DNA from: Rhabdophis nuchalis
Lineage: Eukaryota; Chordata; Lepidosauria; Squamata; Natricidae
DNA: 64,000 nt
Direction: 5' to 3'
NCBI GenBank assembly: GCA_039707465.1
Contig: CM077644.1
Coordinates: 101,107,875-101,171,874, forward strand
The stretch's first letter is position 1, and each line of letters begins with the position of its first letter. Of this stretch, positions 12,134-24,747 are shown one piece after another. Below the pieces are notes generated by a model. The model was not told the DNA's origin and did no database searches. It was given only the letters and a program-made list of their open reading frames with translations. A program made the position numbers and the translations under genes.

Positions 12134-12882
12134 ACTGAACTAAAACGGGGGGGGCACACCTGAAGGCAAAACATCTAGTAATAAATAGCTTTTCCAAAAG
12201 TTACTAGCAAGGATAAGGCATGCTGGTTCTTGTCTTCAACTAAAAGTTAATGTATTTGTTTGGGCAGAGACTCTGAAGCTGGCATAAAGACTGTAGCTCA
12301 TGTAATACTTGCAAGCATTAAACAAGTACTTTGATGGAAAATCAGCACATCAGATGAGAAAACAACAGAGCTCATTAACAGCTGCTGAGTCACCTAAGCA
12401 TCCAGCTGCAATCACTAAGCACACAAAATATAACTTCTAACCCAAAGGCTCAATCTAATGATGGGAGGCAATCTAGATCTGATTTGGTACAGGACTTCTT
12501 GTAACTTTCATAAAACAAAACAAAAAAATGCAATGGAAACATTGAAAGATTAAAACCAAGAATCATGCCAACTAAAATAACATCTTTGGGAATAAAGACA
12601 TGTTTACATCATGAATAATTCCATTGAATCAACAGCATAAATTCAGTAAAGAAATATCAATACTTTTTGGACAGCAGGGAATCAAGTAAAACATAATTTA
12701 GGCTAATGATAACATTTTCAAAACTGTATAGAACTTGGTGTAAGAATAATGTGCCTAGAACAGGGAAATAAAGAGTAGAATCAAGTAATGTGGAGACAAA
12801 AATTCCAAGAACCAAATAGATTAATTTGATTAAAAGCAATCTGATAACTGACACGCTTCATTTTCTTTCCAATTCTAACACC
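12134..12882. other. intron, nothing recognised
   Basis: AT-rich sequence with no exon or repeat boundary. Confidence 0.4.
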
Positions 12883-12890
12883 ATCTAGAA

Positions 12891-13022
12891 CAGGGCTGTC
12901 AAATTTACAGCCGGCGAGCCAGATATGTCATGCCCTGGCCACGCCCACACTCAGTTTAGTGAAGGGGGAAGTCCTGATACATCACGTGATGCTGCCATGA
13001 CAATGTAAATTTCACACCCCTG
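12891..13022. mobile_element. hAT-type MITE, short relative of 2174-2634
   Basis: Ends cagggctgtcaaat and atttcacacccctg; flanking 8 bp atctagaa (12883-12890) and ttctagaa (13023-13030) differ at one base. 132 bp. Confidence 0.8.
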
Positions 13023-13030
13023 TTCTAGAA

Positions 13031-13989
13031 GAAGCAACACCAAAATGTGACCTATTGCATCATTCAACAACATTTCGGTGATATGACAAATTAGCTCCCT
13101 TCTCATAATTTTGGAATCTGGAGAACAGCTTTGTTTTGTTGGTCTTAATTTGTGCAACCAACTTGAACCAGTACTGTACTCCTAAAAATATAATGCTTTT
13201 AGCTACATGCAAAGTGATGGAAAATCAGACCAATGATTCCATTATTTTATCCAATTAGGCACACAGAAGATTCATCCTCCCTGGCATAAAAGATTGAAAT
13301 GGCACTGGAAACTTATGTTTTCCAGAATGCTGTTTCATTTATTAATTTGTAGCAAAATATTAGGGCTCTCTGGAGAGAAAAAGAGTATTAAAAACAATGA
13401 AGAATCCTTATTTCTTCCAAAATATTCCATATTTGACATTAAAAAAAACAGGTAGGAGGCTGCTCTCATGCAAACAAGCCCAAAATAATAGGAATATAAT
13501 ATCAACCTCTTTTTCTTGCAGAGAGAAGATATTTTTCCAAGTAATTGATTCTAGACCGAAACCCTGTTTTAAAATTAACTGCAAATATTCTCAGGTTGCT
13601 ACATTTAGAAGCATTTAACAACCCATAACGTGTCATGGACTGTAACCCCTTGTAATTAAATTGTGGAAAAGAATTTATAAAATAGAGCTAAGGGGGGGGG
13701 GGGGGAACCGACCTGCACAATTACTGTAAAGCACATTATTATTTTTTTCTTTTAATAGAATTAAAGAAGAAGAAAAATATTGCATGCTTTTATTTATTCA
13801 GCCCAGGCTTCCGCAATCTGCTTAGGCATAGTACAAAAGGTTGATGGGAAATATGATCTAAATATCTGAAAAATATTTGTGTTCAAGGAATGCTAATTTA
13901 GATGAAAAGCAAGAAGTGCATGTTATTCAGCCAAGTTAAACAGTACTTTTTAGAAAGGTATGAACACAATCCCTGACAAAACAGACATT
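13031..13989. other. intron with a poly-G run (13692-13705)
   Basis: No exon or mobile element recognised. 14 consecutive G at 13692-13705. Confidence 0.4.
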
Positions 13990-13997
13990 GCCATCAA

Positions 13998-14218
13998 TAG
14001 AATTTTTATTTATTTTTTTTATTTTATTTTATTAAATTTATACCCCGCCCTTCTCCTTGTTAGGACCCAGGGCGGCGCACAGGCATCTTAAAAACACAAA
14101 ATACAATAAATGTCAATTAAAATATAATTAAATTCATTAACCCGTGCTAAAAAACCCAATATTAAAAACCCTACCAAATTACAAATTTCCTTAAAAAGTC
14201 AGAAACGGGGGGCTATCC
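13998..14218 (-). mobile_element. L2-like LINE 3' end
   Basis: Reverse orientation of the 'gggcgg...ccctgggtcc' 3' UTR, preceded by a T-rich tail (the inverted A-rich 3' end) and followed by the 'cccgtgctaaaaa' block found in the other copies. Confidence 0.8.
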
Positions 14219-16653
14219 TAGGCGAAATTATTTGTAGCTCAGGGTTGAATTGTGGAGTCATTGATCTCTCTAATGTTGGCTGTTTACTTGCAGAGCTTTC
14301 ATACCAAACTAGTTAACTTCTTAAGTGCTAGAAGGGAGTGGGGTGTGCTCTCTATTTATGTTTATATATGGATACATATGGACAGATGTAACCATAGTTT
14401 CAATTTGGAAATCGTGAGTATCCTAGACCAAGCTAAGTCCAAAACTGCTAGGAATTCCTGGAAGCTTGGCACTCAGACAAATTAACCATCAACAGGCACA
14501 CAGAGGTAAACAACATTTACATATCATTCAAAAGAGACACTTAAAACTCTAAAATGGAAACAAAATGACCAGAACACCTCCTCCCCAGCAATTAACAATG
14601 ATCTAAAGCCCACCCACTCTTCTTTGCCTGCCAGCCTAATTGAGGACATAAGTGTGTATGTACATGTGTGTGTAGGTGTGTAGGTGGGTACATGTACACA
14701 AAACCTCAGAGATCATCAAGGACTCCACATTTCTATCAGTTATGAGCAGAAGAAAGACAGCATCCATCGCCAGACACCAATCCCAATTCTTCCCATACTG
14801 CTTTGCCAAAAAGATATTCAGGTAACCTGATGGATTTTTTTTTTTACTACGATTCCATTCATTGGGTCTACCTACTGGGACTGATGGGATTGAAAACCAA
14901 CACATCTGGAAGCACCAGGATACCCAACAGCGGCAACTACAAAATGTGGACCAAATTCATGGCAATTTTGTTTTTGGGAATTGTTATTCCTCATATCAAA
15001 AGTAAAATATCTGTAAAAGCCCAACCATGTCCAAAACCATTCTGATCTTCATCTTCCCTGTATGGGATCAGTTATGTACTAAATGATGTAGGATTATTGT
15101 TTCGATCCCTCTACATTTTCTGCCTTTTAATCATTTTATCCACTCCTTCCTTGAAGATGATTTCAGAAGAACCAGAATGCCAATATTTAAGATGTGGATA
15201 TTAGAATCTGTTGTGCTTATTTATGTTTTGCAAATATACAGTAGTTATCTTTTCAGAGGCTTTTTTGGGATATTTTACCTGATTCTGTGTTTATATTGGT
15301 TTGTTACCCTTTTTTATTTTATTATAGTTTGCAGTATTTACACTATGGGACAATTTTATTAAAAAATAAGCTATGAATTTATTAAATGAAACAAATAAAA
15401 TAAAATCTTTCTCAGGAGACATAAAATCATTGTGTATAAACACACTCCTGGTAACTGCATTCAAAATAGCTGTTTATAAGCTATAAGGAATTATTGAGTA
15501 TTAAGCAGCGATTAAACTGAATTTTGCTTGAGAAGTCACACCTCAAGATTCTTACTATCTTCAGCCTCCAGGGTGAAACAGCAATAACTAACAGCAATAA
15601 CATAGTTTGTAAGATTAACTCCAAGGTTAAAACTGGTTTCTCTATTTAAGAGAGGGGGGAGTGGGGGATGTTAACCAATAGCCCAGAAGCTCTAGGAATA
15701 TAAACCTAGTTTAAGAGCACATTTTTAAAAGAAAAAACAAAGCAACAAGATGTATCTGGAGTTTAATTAGTCATATGACTGAACCACTGAAAACACCGGA
15801 GTGTAATTAGAAGTCTTGTGGCTTATTTGAATCTGAGCTATAGAACTCAGCAAGATTAAAAAGTATCAGTCAAAAAAAAAAGGTGTTCCAACTGCTGAAA
15901 TGCCTGGAATGTCAAAAATTTCTACTGCTGCAGCATAGCAGTTGTAATAATACTAAACTGGTCAATCAAACTCTCATTGCAGAATTAGGGAACCATATTC
16001 ACTGACTGGAGGGGCAATTTGAACCTCTCAATTTAACAAGTTGCAAGGATAAAATTGGAAATACTGCCCCAAGTCCCTGCAGGATGTAAGTGGCACATAA
16101 GAAGAGAAAAATCATTGTACTAGCTGTAGGTTATTAAGATATAGGCTGATAAGAATCCCAGTTTTATCTAAGTAACCTCTACTCTAAATGAAGGCTGGGC
16201 TATAACATTCAGTACTTTGTTTTTCACTGCATAGGGTTACAAAGGACATGGCTGGTAAAACCTTTGTAGATTTGGAAGGAACAATCTAGTTTGGTGAGGT
16301 TTATGGGGCAAATCCAATATATACCATATATCATAAAATGATTTTAAACCTTTTAAAAAATCCTATTCTGACTATCAGTGAGTTACATGAAGTTTGTTAC
16401 TCCGGGAAAATAAAAACATTATTATATTATATAAAAGAAATATTAAAATGCATCCATATGCTATTTTGTTATCTTGCCAGGTCTGGAACATGCATGAGAT
16501 GTACAAAATGTACAAAAAGTCCTTGAGTCAGAAGTCAGTCAAAAAACAGGGCAATAATATAACAAATCAATTCTGATAGTTTTACTTTTAATTAGGGGGG
16601 GGGGATTAGCCAATTTAAAAAAATGTATCAGGAAAAGAAAACTCAAAACAAAC
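14219..16653. other. intron; short GT-rich and MITE-like pieces only
   Basis: 14648-14690 is an imperfect GT-rich run. 14858-14925 resembles a decayed piece of the palindromic MITE family. Otherwise no feature supported. Confidence 0.4.
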
Positions 16654-16699
16654 CTGAGTCCATATGCCTGGAACTTTTTCGAAGTCCATTCAGTCGTTT
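16654..16699 (-). CDS. VAV3: VAV3 exon: C1-SH3 linker
   Basis: This 46-nt exon has a ttacacag acceptor and a gtttgt donor. It reads KRLNGLRKSSRHMDS with one base carried forward, completing Gly of GLPKM in the SH3 exon. The remembered human linker EKRTNGLRRTPKQVDPG lines up residue by residue. The segment is basic and probably unstructured, and less conserved than the flanking domains. Confidence 0.92.
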
Positions 16700-17863
16700 C
16701 TGTGTAATGAAAGACATACCAGTTAGAGATTACTTTCTAAAATAAAAATAGTTCCTCTTTTCATGTAAATTATATTCAGTTAGAGCACCATTACTTCACA
16801 TTGGTGTTTCCACCCCTAAATCTTCCAGTCTTATGCTGACCTGAGATTATCTTCAATTCTGCTGACCAAAAAATGCTAAGAACATGACCAGAAGTCCGCA
16901 AGTCAATTCACATAACTTCAGCCAACAAAAAAGAATATGTTAAAAAAAAATATAGTTGAATCAGTATACATCCCCTTCATTATTTATTCCATAAAATAAA
17001 ATAAAAGAACTAAAAAAGAATTGCTAATGCTCTCCACATTCTTATTTTCAGTTCATGGTGTTTTGGCCTGCAGAGGCAGCACTGATTCTTTCCTGCTACA
17101 AGTGGTACAGTTTATCTCACCAATGCAAATGCAGGAAGCTGTAGGAGGCTGTGAAGAACAGCCAAGCGGAGTGAAATGAAGCAATGCAGCCATTTGCTTC
17201 ACTCTTAGCTGCAAAAGGACATGATGTTTCATGAAACAGTTTCAGGTGTGCTCTGTTTTCTTCTTTGCTGAAGTGAAACACACCCTTGAAGGCCTGTACA
17301 TTCCTAATGTTTCATGCATAGAGTTGTTTACAAGAACTTCTCGGTCGCTGCAACATGACCTTTCTTGGCTGCAAAGCTGCCATTTCTCCTACATTTAAAA
17401 CGTCTTGCAAACTCTGAAACTGAAATGATGCTGTTTGAACAATTTGTATCCCTTGATTGAATTTTGGTGAAGTGCCTGGAAAGGAGACATATATTCTTAA
17501 AAAACCCTCCAGAGAAGCACTGCGAGAGGAACACTGAGGCTCATCATCTCAGGTCCCCCCCCAAAAAGCCACTCAATGAACTTTAAACCGGATCAGTTCA
17601 GTTTCTGAACTGATGCAATGCCCTTTCAAAGAAATGCCTTCAGGCTATTCATGAATATTGTCCATTTTATTTTTAATATTTTACTAATCAAAGCATAGTA
17701 TTAAAAGTTGCTGCATCAACGTCTAACTGACTGATGGGAAAGGTATTCAAAAGCACTCTAGCATCACCCCTACCATATTAGGATCCATAGTGTGAAAGCT
17801 TTGCTGCCCCATTCAAACCATCCATTTCTGCCCTTGTTTATTAGCCTCCTCCATAGGGGTCTA
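16700..17863. other. intron, nothing recognised
   Basis: No repeat boundary or exon seen. The 17090-17530 stretch is less AT-rich than its surroundings, without an identified cause. Confidence 0.4.
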
Positions 17864-17864
17864 T

Positions 17865-18192
17865 GCCACGGCTAACTCGCCACAGGCAACTCACCATAGG
17901 CAACTTGCCGCAAGACAATTTGCTATGGGACAAGAATTACACTAACATCCAAGAAATTGTGGAATAGAGTTATTAAAGAAAGGATGCCAAAGGAGGGACG
18001 AAATGAAATGTGAATGACAAAAAATAAAATAATATATTATTTATTTTAAATAATTAAGTTGAATTGTTAGATTGTCTGGCAGTGAGTTGGCTATGGCAAG
18101 TTGTTCTACAGTGAGTTGACCAAGGTGAGTTGACCCCAGTCAGTTGGGTGTGGTGAGTTGAGCATGATGAGTTGGCCTCAGCAAGTTGTCCC
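17865..18192. repeat. 14-bp-period array with inverted arms
   Basis: Left arm 17865-17931 consists of about five units like 'gccacaggcaactc'. Right arm 18077-18192 consists of about eight units in the opposite sense, like 'ggtgtggtgagttg', nearly all exactly 14 bp. The arms are separated by about 145 bp of A/T-rich spacer. Organisation suggests a MITE whose terminal repeats expanded as minisatellites; no target duplication read. Confidence 0.7.
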
Positions 18193-21090
18193 ATTCTGCC
18201 TCCATGGTGCTACCTGAAGCAGTTTAACTTCATTCTACCATGCAATAGTGCAAGCTTTATCGTACAAAACCACACAAAAATATCATTTTTCTAAAATGTA
18301 TATGTATGTTATTATAGTTAATGTTTGAATGTGTGTAAAACTTTTGAACAGCAATTACAAAGTTCACTTTCTATCAAGAATATGTTTTGACCATAAAAGA
18401 GGACTTAGCATATTAAAAGGTCACTGCAGTAATGAGTATGCAGTAATGATGTACTGTAGTTGGAAGGAACATATGAAAAATGTTCAGTTTTATGGGGAAG
18501 AACAGATACAATGAGGAAGTGACAATATCTTGCCCAGGGTAATATTTAAAGAAGAAACAATATTAAAAAACAGGATATCTATATATTGATAGTTTTTTAT
18601 GGATAAATGAAGATAAATGAAAAATAGAGGAAGTATCAATTATTCTATGTAGGAAACTTTCTTGCATGACTGTGATCCTTCCAAAATGTGTTTGATTTCC
18701 TAAAACACACATAGCTTCCTCTTAAAAGCAGAGATTCAAAAGCTATCGTTTTCATTTAGAGAAACATTCTATCTAACTACATAAAAGAACAGAGCACTTT
18801 TGAAAAATGCAGTTATAATAAAAGTAATTTATCTTTCATTTTTTTAAGAAATCTATAAGACAGCCAAAATTGGGGAGTCTTATTATTTGCATAGTACATA
18901 AGGCAAGCTACTGAGAAGACACAGTATTAGAAAAATCTTTCATAATCTCCATATTAAGATTGGATGGAAGAAAAAATATGTCTCAAAACACCTTTTAAAA
19001 CCTTGCCTTCATTCAGCTCAGAGCTGCACACTTCCCAGATCACTTCAAGTATTGAACAAAACTAATTTCTACTACTGGGCGGTCATATGAACTGCATTTA
19101 ATTTTAGTATTTCATTTCTAAGAATACATGTAAATCAAATTCAATTAAAACTAAAGAGTTGGCTTTTTTAGTGACTCAAGTAGGACTGGGTATAAAAAAA
19201 AACCATTCAGGAACTTCATGGACCAGATGTCACTCAATTCAGTTGCCTTAGAACAAGATTTAAAAAAAGAAATATCCTGCATATTTTAATTTCCTCCACT
19301 TTTTAGCTCAATTTTTTTTTAAATTGATCTACAAACCTTTCAGTTGAAAATAAAAACAGTTAAAGTTTAGACCCATTTAAAAAAGAAAGACTTCCTCTAA
19401 AACATAATTAACTGTGTGCTACCCTGGAGCTTCTCATACATGTATTTGGGATACTGCGACATTCCAACAAAAAGAAAAATGAGCAGCCTTAATTTCCTTG
19501 CCAAATGCTTGAAATGTCATAAACTAATAAGTAAGTTCAAGCATATACTACAAATATATTGTAGTCAATTTCTCCCTGCCAACAATGACTTTTAAATTTG
19601 ACATTATATATTTTCCCAAGAATTACAGTGTAATCTTATATTTGTGCCCTTAACCTTAGACTGAGATGGTTTGCTAAGCCATTATTACTTCTAATAGGAA
19701 TCAGTACATTATAATTTAGGCCCATGAATATCATCATTTGCTGAAATTCACTTTGCAATTGTAATACTGAATGGGTAGCTGGCAAACCATATGCTCTAGT
19801 GCCAAATATACATAGGCTGTCCTACCCTTCATAATTGGTGAATGATTAATTTGCTACACCCTCGAAGCTTTCCAATTTCTGATCATTCCCATTCCAGAAT
19901 ATGCTACCTCTACAGCAATTTTATCATTAGTGCAATTGCAGCTGTGCTGAACCTGTCCATCAGTGGTTTCCTCTGATGAATAACATGGCTTCGCAGAGAA
20001 TATTATGCAAAACAAACACAAATCATTTCCCCCAAAGAGAGGGAGAAAATACTGTTCTATGAACAGGTTTCATTTGCTCTCAGATTAATGATCAATTCTT
20101 AATAGTTGCCACTTCACTGCAGAGTTTAAGGCAAACACTGTTTGTTAGAGATCCGTATTTTGAAACCCAAGACTTGACATTCCACAGTTCTTTCCACAAG
20201 TGAATGAAGTACACTTCAAAAATTATACTTAGCACTTAATAAAAGCAAGTTTTTTTTAATGAATGGTTAAGCAATCTAGTCCCGCTTGTCTTTTCATTGT
20301 TCCCAATTAATTTCAGATTCTTATATTTTAGAGCTATATTAAGAAGGAAACTACACAATTAACACACTGTAGTCCCCACACACTGTAACAATAACTACCC
20401 TAGCTTCTTTTTATAAACCCCCCAAATGATCCATTGTCCTGAAATTAACTTCCCATAGAACAAATCTCACTTACCATGATCATTCAAAGTGTTTACATTT
20501 GCTAAGCAATTCTTAGACAGCTTTATAAAATCAGCATTTTGCTGCTCAATTTATTGCTCACCAATTGAGAATGGCAGAGGATTGTACTCATTCATTAAAT
20601 TCTACATAAATATATCTTGAAAATTTAGACCACGTAACTCTCCTGCTGCATCATGGACTAGCCCTTACTTGTGAATTTACTTTGTTTTTTCTTGCTATGT
20701 GTTTTCGGTTAATCTCAGGTACACTGAAAAGGCTTGAAGAAAATTATGCAAATCCTGCCATGCTTGTTAAAGCATGGTCCAAAATGGATGAAGAACGTGC
20801 AGGATTTCAACCACAGAGTTATGCATTTAATTACTACACTCCCTGAAATCAATAGACTTTAACAATGCTTCATTTGTAGCAGTTCGATTCTTGTTTCTCT
20901 CTTTTTAATCTAGGACTATTATGCCAGGAGTGCAAACCCAAAGTTCCTTCAGAAATCATCATACAGTCATAATAAAAACACCTCTTACCTTTTGTCAGGG
21001 CTAAAAGACGGATATGAAAAAGGAGGCATTTTGATCATATCCACAACAAATACTACATGAAATCTAAAAAAAGCAAAAAGGCACACTTAC
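18193..21090. other. intron, repeat-poor
   Basis: The longest stretch of the window without a recognised mobile element (about 2.9 kb). AT-rich, no exon found. Confidence 0.45.
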
Positions 21091-21113
21091 CTCATGTTTC
21101 AGAGTTCCATGTT
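21091..21113 (-). CDS. VAV3: VAV3 micro-exon (23 nt), C1-SH3 linker
   Basis: A 23-nt exon lies between gtttcag (acceptor) and gtaagtg (donor). With the leftover G of the C1 exon it encodes EHGTLKHE and ends on a codon boundary, followed directly by KRLNGL. This fits the linker GTLK..EKR.NGLR of VAV3. Phase arithmetic (1+23=24) supports the boundaries. It is far too short for ordinary ORF or homology searches. The same bases form the end of a longer alternative first coding exon (21091-21138). Confidence 0.9.
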
Positions 21114-21138
21114 CTGAAACAAATGTAAAAATTGGCAT
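21091..21138 (-). CDS. VAV3: VAV3 alternative first coding exon (short VAV3.1-type isoform)
   Basis: Reading upstream through the splice acceptor of the micro-exon, in the same frame and without a stop, there is an ATG at 21138-21136. The resulting start is MPIFTFVSEHGTLKHE. From memory, the short human isoform VAV3.1, which lacks the CH, DH, PH and C1 domains, begins MPIFTFVS before the same linker. So the polypyrimidine tract and cag acceptor of the full-length transcript double as codons of the short one (TTT ACA TTT GTT TCA G). The product would be an SH3-SH2-SH3 adaptor with no exchange activity. Transcription from here is inferred, not seen. Confidence 0.72.
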
Positions 21139-21260
21139 GGTCAGTGACAGAATGCTCACACTGTACCACAGTATTCCCTAGCTCAGGGATACAGTGAGAG
21201 TACATAGAACGACTTTGTTTTGTTAGCTGATAACCTGTTTTATGCTCCAACAACCCTGAG
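21139..21260 (-). promoter_or_regulatory. candidate internal promoter / 5' UTR for the short VAV3 isoform
   Basis: If the MPIFTFVS start is used, its 5' UTR and promoter should lie just above 21138 on the minus strand. About 100 nt upstream of the ATG there is an AT-rich TATA-like stretch (cataaaaca on the minus strand, about 21236-21245). The region has no recognised repeat and no CpG cluster. Position is inferred only from the start codon. Confidence 0.3.
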
Positions 21261-22013
21261 GCTCAGCCAGTTATTTTGCAACTGTGTTTACTTTTATTGG
21301 CTCAAGTCAGGCAGCACTGAACAGCTATAAAAAGTGCTGGGTTTATGCTTAACTCCATGACACATAGCTTTTAGAACCAATAGATTGCCTAAAATCTCTG
21401 AAACACTCTAAAGTCTGCAGAAACTTACAGTGTACATTTTCCAGTTTTAAAAGTATACAGTGATTTGAATCCAGACTTTAGCATAGAGCAATTGCAGTTT
21501 CTTCTCCCAAAAATAACTATATCCAGAATATATTATTATATGTCTAGTATTATTATTATTACATTGCATTGATTTCTCATTCTGATGTAAGACTTGTATA
21601 AAGTTTTTTCATTACACAATGTGCATATATTTTGTGTACATTTCTCTGATACACAAAACATACCAAATCCTAGTCCGTCTTAAGACAAATATAGAAAGAG
21701 CTTTGGGTTGATCCACACATATATGACAATCACTGAAGATAGTAGATTCAGTAGGTAATTGGCACATGTGAATGAGACATTACAAAACTTGTCCTATAAA
21801 TAGAAAGTTTGTATTTCTTCTTTTACCTTCAAAAATAGTAATCTAGATCAAAAAACCAGCTGAATGAGCCTTGAAAATTCAAGAACACTCATTTTCATTT
21901 ATCAAATTCTAGTTCTCCTCTAAAGGAATCCTGGTTTGATATGGGGGAAGAAACATTTAAGTTATTGCCGAGATCCTCCAGTCATAAGTCTGATCCAGAA
22001 AGGCATTTTTATA
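21261..22013. other. intron, nothing recognised
   Basis: Contains a short ATT run near 21550. No exon or element boundary. Confidence 0.4.
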
Positions 22014-22021
22014 TCCTAGCC

Positions 22022-22381
22022 CAATGATGGCTAACCTTTTTTGGCTCGTGTGCCAAAAGGGCGGGGGGGAGCACAGGGCGTGCCACACCCATAATGCTAT
22101 GTGTGTGACCCCCTGCTTTTGGCATGCTATTTTTGCCCTCCCCAGGCTCTAGAGGCTTTCTAGGAGCTTGGGGAGGGTGAAAACAGCCCCCCCCCACCTC
22201 CAGAGGCTTCAGGAGCTTCCCTGAAGCCTCCAGAGGATGAAAAATGGCCTCAAAAGAAGGCCTCAATCAGCTGGCCAGCATACATATGCCCACTGGAGCT
22301 GACAGGGCAATGCCTCACGTGCCCTGAGGAATGGTTCCGCGTGCCGCCTGTGGCACCCGTGCCATAAGTTCGCCATTCCTG
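22022..22381 (-). mobile_element. hAT-type MITE (CAGTGATGGCGAACC family), 360 bp
   Basis: Ends caatgatggctaacc and gttcgccattcctg are inverted; a perfect 8-bp duplication TCCTAGCC flanks it (22014-22021, 22382-22389). The body has purine/pyrimidine blocks around 'gaggcttcaggagcttccc'. Confidence 0.92.
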
Positions 22382-22389
22382 TCCTAGCC

Positions 22390-23309
22390 GCTATTTGTTT
22401 TAATCTGAGCCAGTTCACTATATTCATTTTGAATCATCAAATTTTGAATCAACGAATGATAAGAAATCATGTGATAGATATATATGCATGAACTAGTTAC
22501 TGCAGACAGCTATGTGGATTGATAGATAATCAAAAGGAAGCTACTGGAATTAAAATATTGCAGTTTTTTTTTATAAAAAAGAAAACACAACAGGCAGTGT
22601 TCTGCATGATAAAATTCTGAAATGAAATATTAAAAATGTAGAGGAACCATAAAGCAAACTTTAAAGTTCATATTTGTGAATATTTCTTAAGAAATCAAAA
22701 TAAAACATAATTAATATTACCAAATAAAAATAATCAAGCTCTTAAAAGATCATGAAATGATGTCTACCTCTCTCCTTTTTTTTAAAAGAAAACACTAGCC
22801 TTATTATACTATGGTAAAACTGGTTTACTTCACAAGAAGCTATATACATTAAGATTAAGGGGAAAAACATGAGAGAGCTGAATTATATATGCATCATAAA
22901 ATGGCTTATGAGCAACAAACTTCAAACTAGAACATTTTAATATGTACTCAAAGTAACGCAATTCAAGACATGAGTGGACATGCCCTCTATTTTATTTGAA
23001 TAGCTTCTCATGGCATGAAATATGATTCTTCTAATTTGACAAGAGATGTTGTAATGTACAAGCTAGGATTGTTTAATTTTAGGCAGTTACCCAGGAATTT
23101 CTTCTCTCAGTTGCAAAAAAATCTGACCCCAAATAGACTATTATACAAAATGGTTTTAAGAAACTACAAATCTTGTTGGTGTATCTCACCATTGATGTGT
23201 GAAAAATTGGTCTTATGTCTATGGAAAGATCGTAATAAGGGAATTTCATGTGACAAAATTCACTACAGTACCTTCTTATGAACACAAGAAAATGAAACAA
23301 AATATATGC
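22390..23309. other. intron, nothing recognised
   Basis: AT-rich, no exon or repeat boundary found. Confidence 0.4.
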
Positions 23310-23317
23310 ACCTACAG

Positions 23318-23689
23318 CAGTGATGGCGAACCTATGGCACGGGTGCCACAGGTGGCACGCAAAACCATTTCTTAGGGCATGCAAGGCGTTGCCCTGTCAG
23401 CTCCAGTGCGCATGTGTGCGCTGGCCGCTGATTTAGGGCTTCTTTTGATGCCATTTTTCATCCTCTGGAGGCTTCAGGGAAGCTCCTGAAGCCTCTGGAG
23501 GTGGGGAGGGGAGGCTGTTTTCACCCTCCCCAAGCTCCTAGAAAGCCTCTGGAGCTTGGGGAGGGCAAAAATAGCATGCCAAAAGCAGGGGGTCGTGCAC
23601 ATAGCATTATGGGTGTGGCACGCCCATGCACGACCCCCTGTGCTCCCCCCGCTTTTGGCACACGAGCCAAAAAAGGTTAGCCATCACTG
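23318..23689 (+). mobile_element. hAT-type MITE (CAGTGATGGCGAACC family), 372 bp
   Basis: Ends cagtgatggcgaacc and ggttagccatcactg; flanking 8 bp acctacag (23310-23317) and acctatag (23690-23697) differ at one base. Opposite orientation to the copy at 22022-22381. Confidence 0.92.
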
Positions 23690-23697
23690 ACCTATAG

Positions 23698-24486
23698 CAT
23701 TAAAATATACATGCAGCCTAACATGCAGTAGTTCTTTGTTGCACATATATTACAGAAACTATTGTACTCAGATTGGGTATGGACCACTCCATAAACACTT
23801 GAAATGTTTGAAGTCAAGAGTTAGAAACACAATACAGCCTCTAGTAAGGACTTATGGCAGACTACAGTCCCTGAAGCAAACGGGATGGCATTAAAAGGCA
23901 GAGATCAGCAGTCAGATAGAGAATTCTAGTCAGCACAATCTTTCCAGATAAAGGTGAGGTTGTGGGATCATCCATTTGCACTCCAGACAGCTGTTCCTCA
24001 TGAACAGACTATAGGAACTGTCAGCATAAGCTGATGAGTTGAGTGTCTAGGAGTCAAAAGATTTCAATCAAGCTCCCAGCCATAATGCAAACTATATGAA
24101 TACAAGGTTCACACAAACCGCACTTTCTTAAAAACTTCTGGATGTTATAAATGTATAGTTAAAGAGAATTATTCTGATTAGACAGATAAGAGAATCAACA
24201 GGGAGCCAACAGTCTTGCATGGTTTTTTTTTAAGTGGGCTTTTTCCTTGCTGCTGAGATTCAAACTGATTTTCAATAAATGGCTGCTAACATGGTGTATT
24301 CATTTGCAGATCCATACACTTCGTTGCATCTTAAAAAGACTTTGGCAAAATGGAGTACACATATTATGCATAAGTACATGGAAAAAATTAGAACAAGTAG
24401 ATGAATTTATGTACTTTGTTTTACTAAAGACAGGGAAATAGAAGAAGGAAAGTGAATTCATACAAATGCTGATAATGGAAAGTTCG
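23698..24486. other. intron, nothing recognised
   Basis: No exon or repeat boundary found. Confidence 0.4.
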
Positions 24487-24488
24487 TA

Positions 24489-24747
24489 CAGGTAGTCCTT
24501 GACTTAAACAAGTCACTTAGCAACCATTCAAAGTTACAATGGATTTATTTGGGACTACTAACAATTCAGATTCAAAGTTCTGATAGTTGGGGGGGGGCAT
24601 GATCACATGACTGAATTTAACAACTGCAGCATTCACAGAAAAGGGCACGAAACTGAGTTGGTCACTTGACCGATTTGTTTTATGACTATTACAAATTACA
24701 GTCGTGATGGACAGGCTCCATTGCGATCATAAGTTGAGAACTATCTG
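24489..24747. mobile_element. CAGGTAGTCC-terminus MITE, 259 bp, TA target
   Basis: Ends caggtagtccttgactta and (inverted) cagatagttctcaactta between TA dinucleotides. A deleted relative of 1724-2111. Confidence 0.82.

Noticed and set aside
17865..18192. CRISPR array
   Set aside because: Units are 14 bp with no spacers, arms are inverted, and the context is a vertebrate intron.
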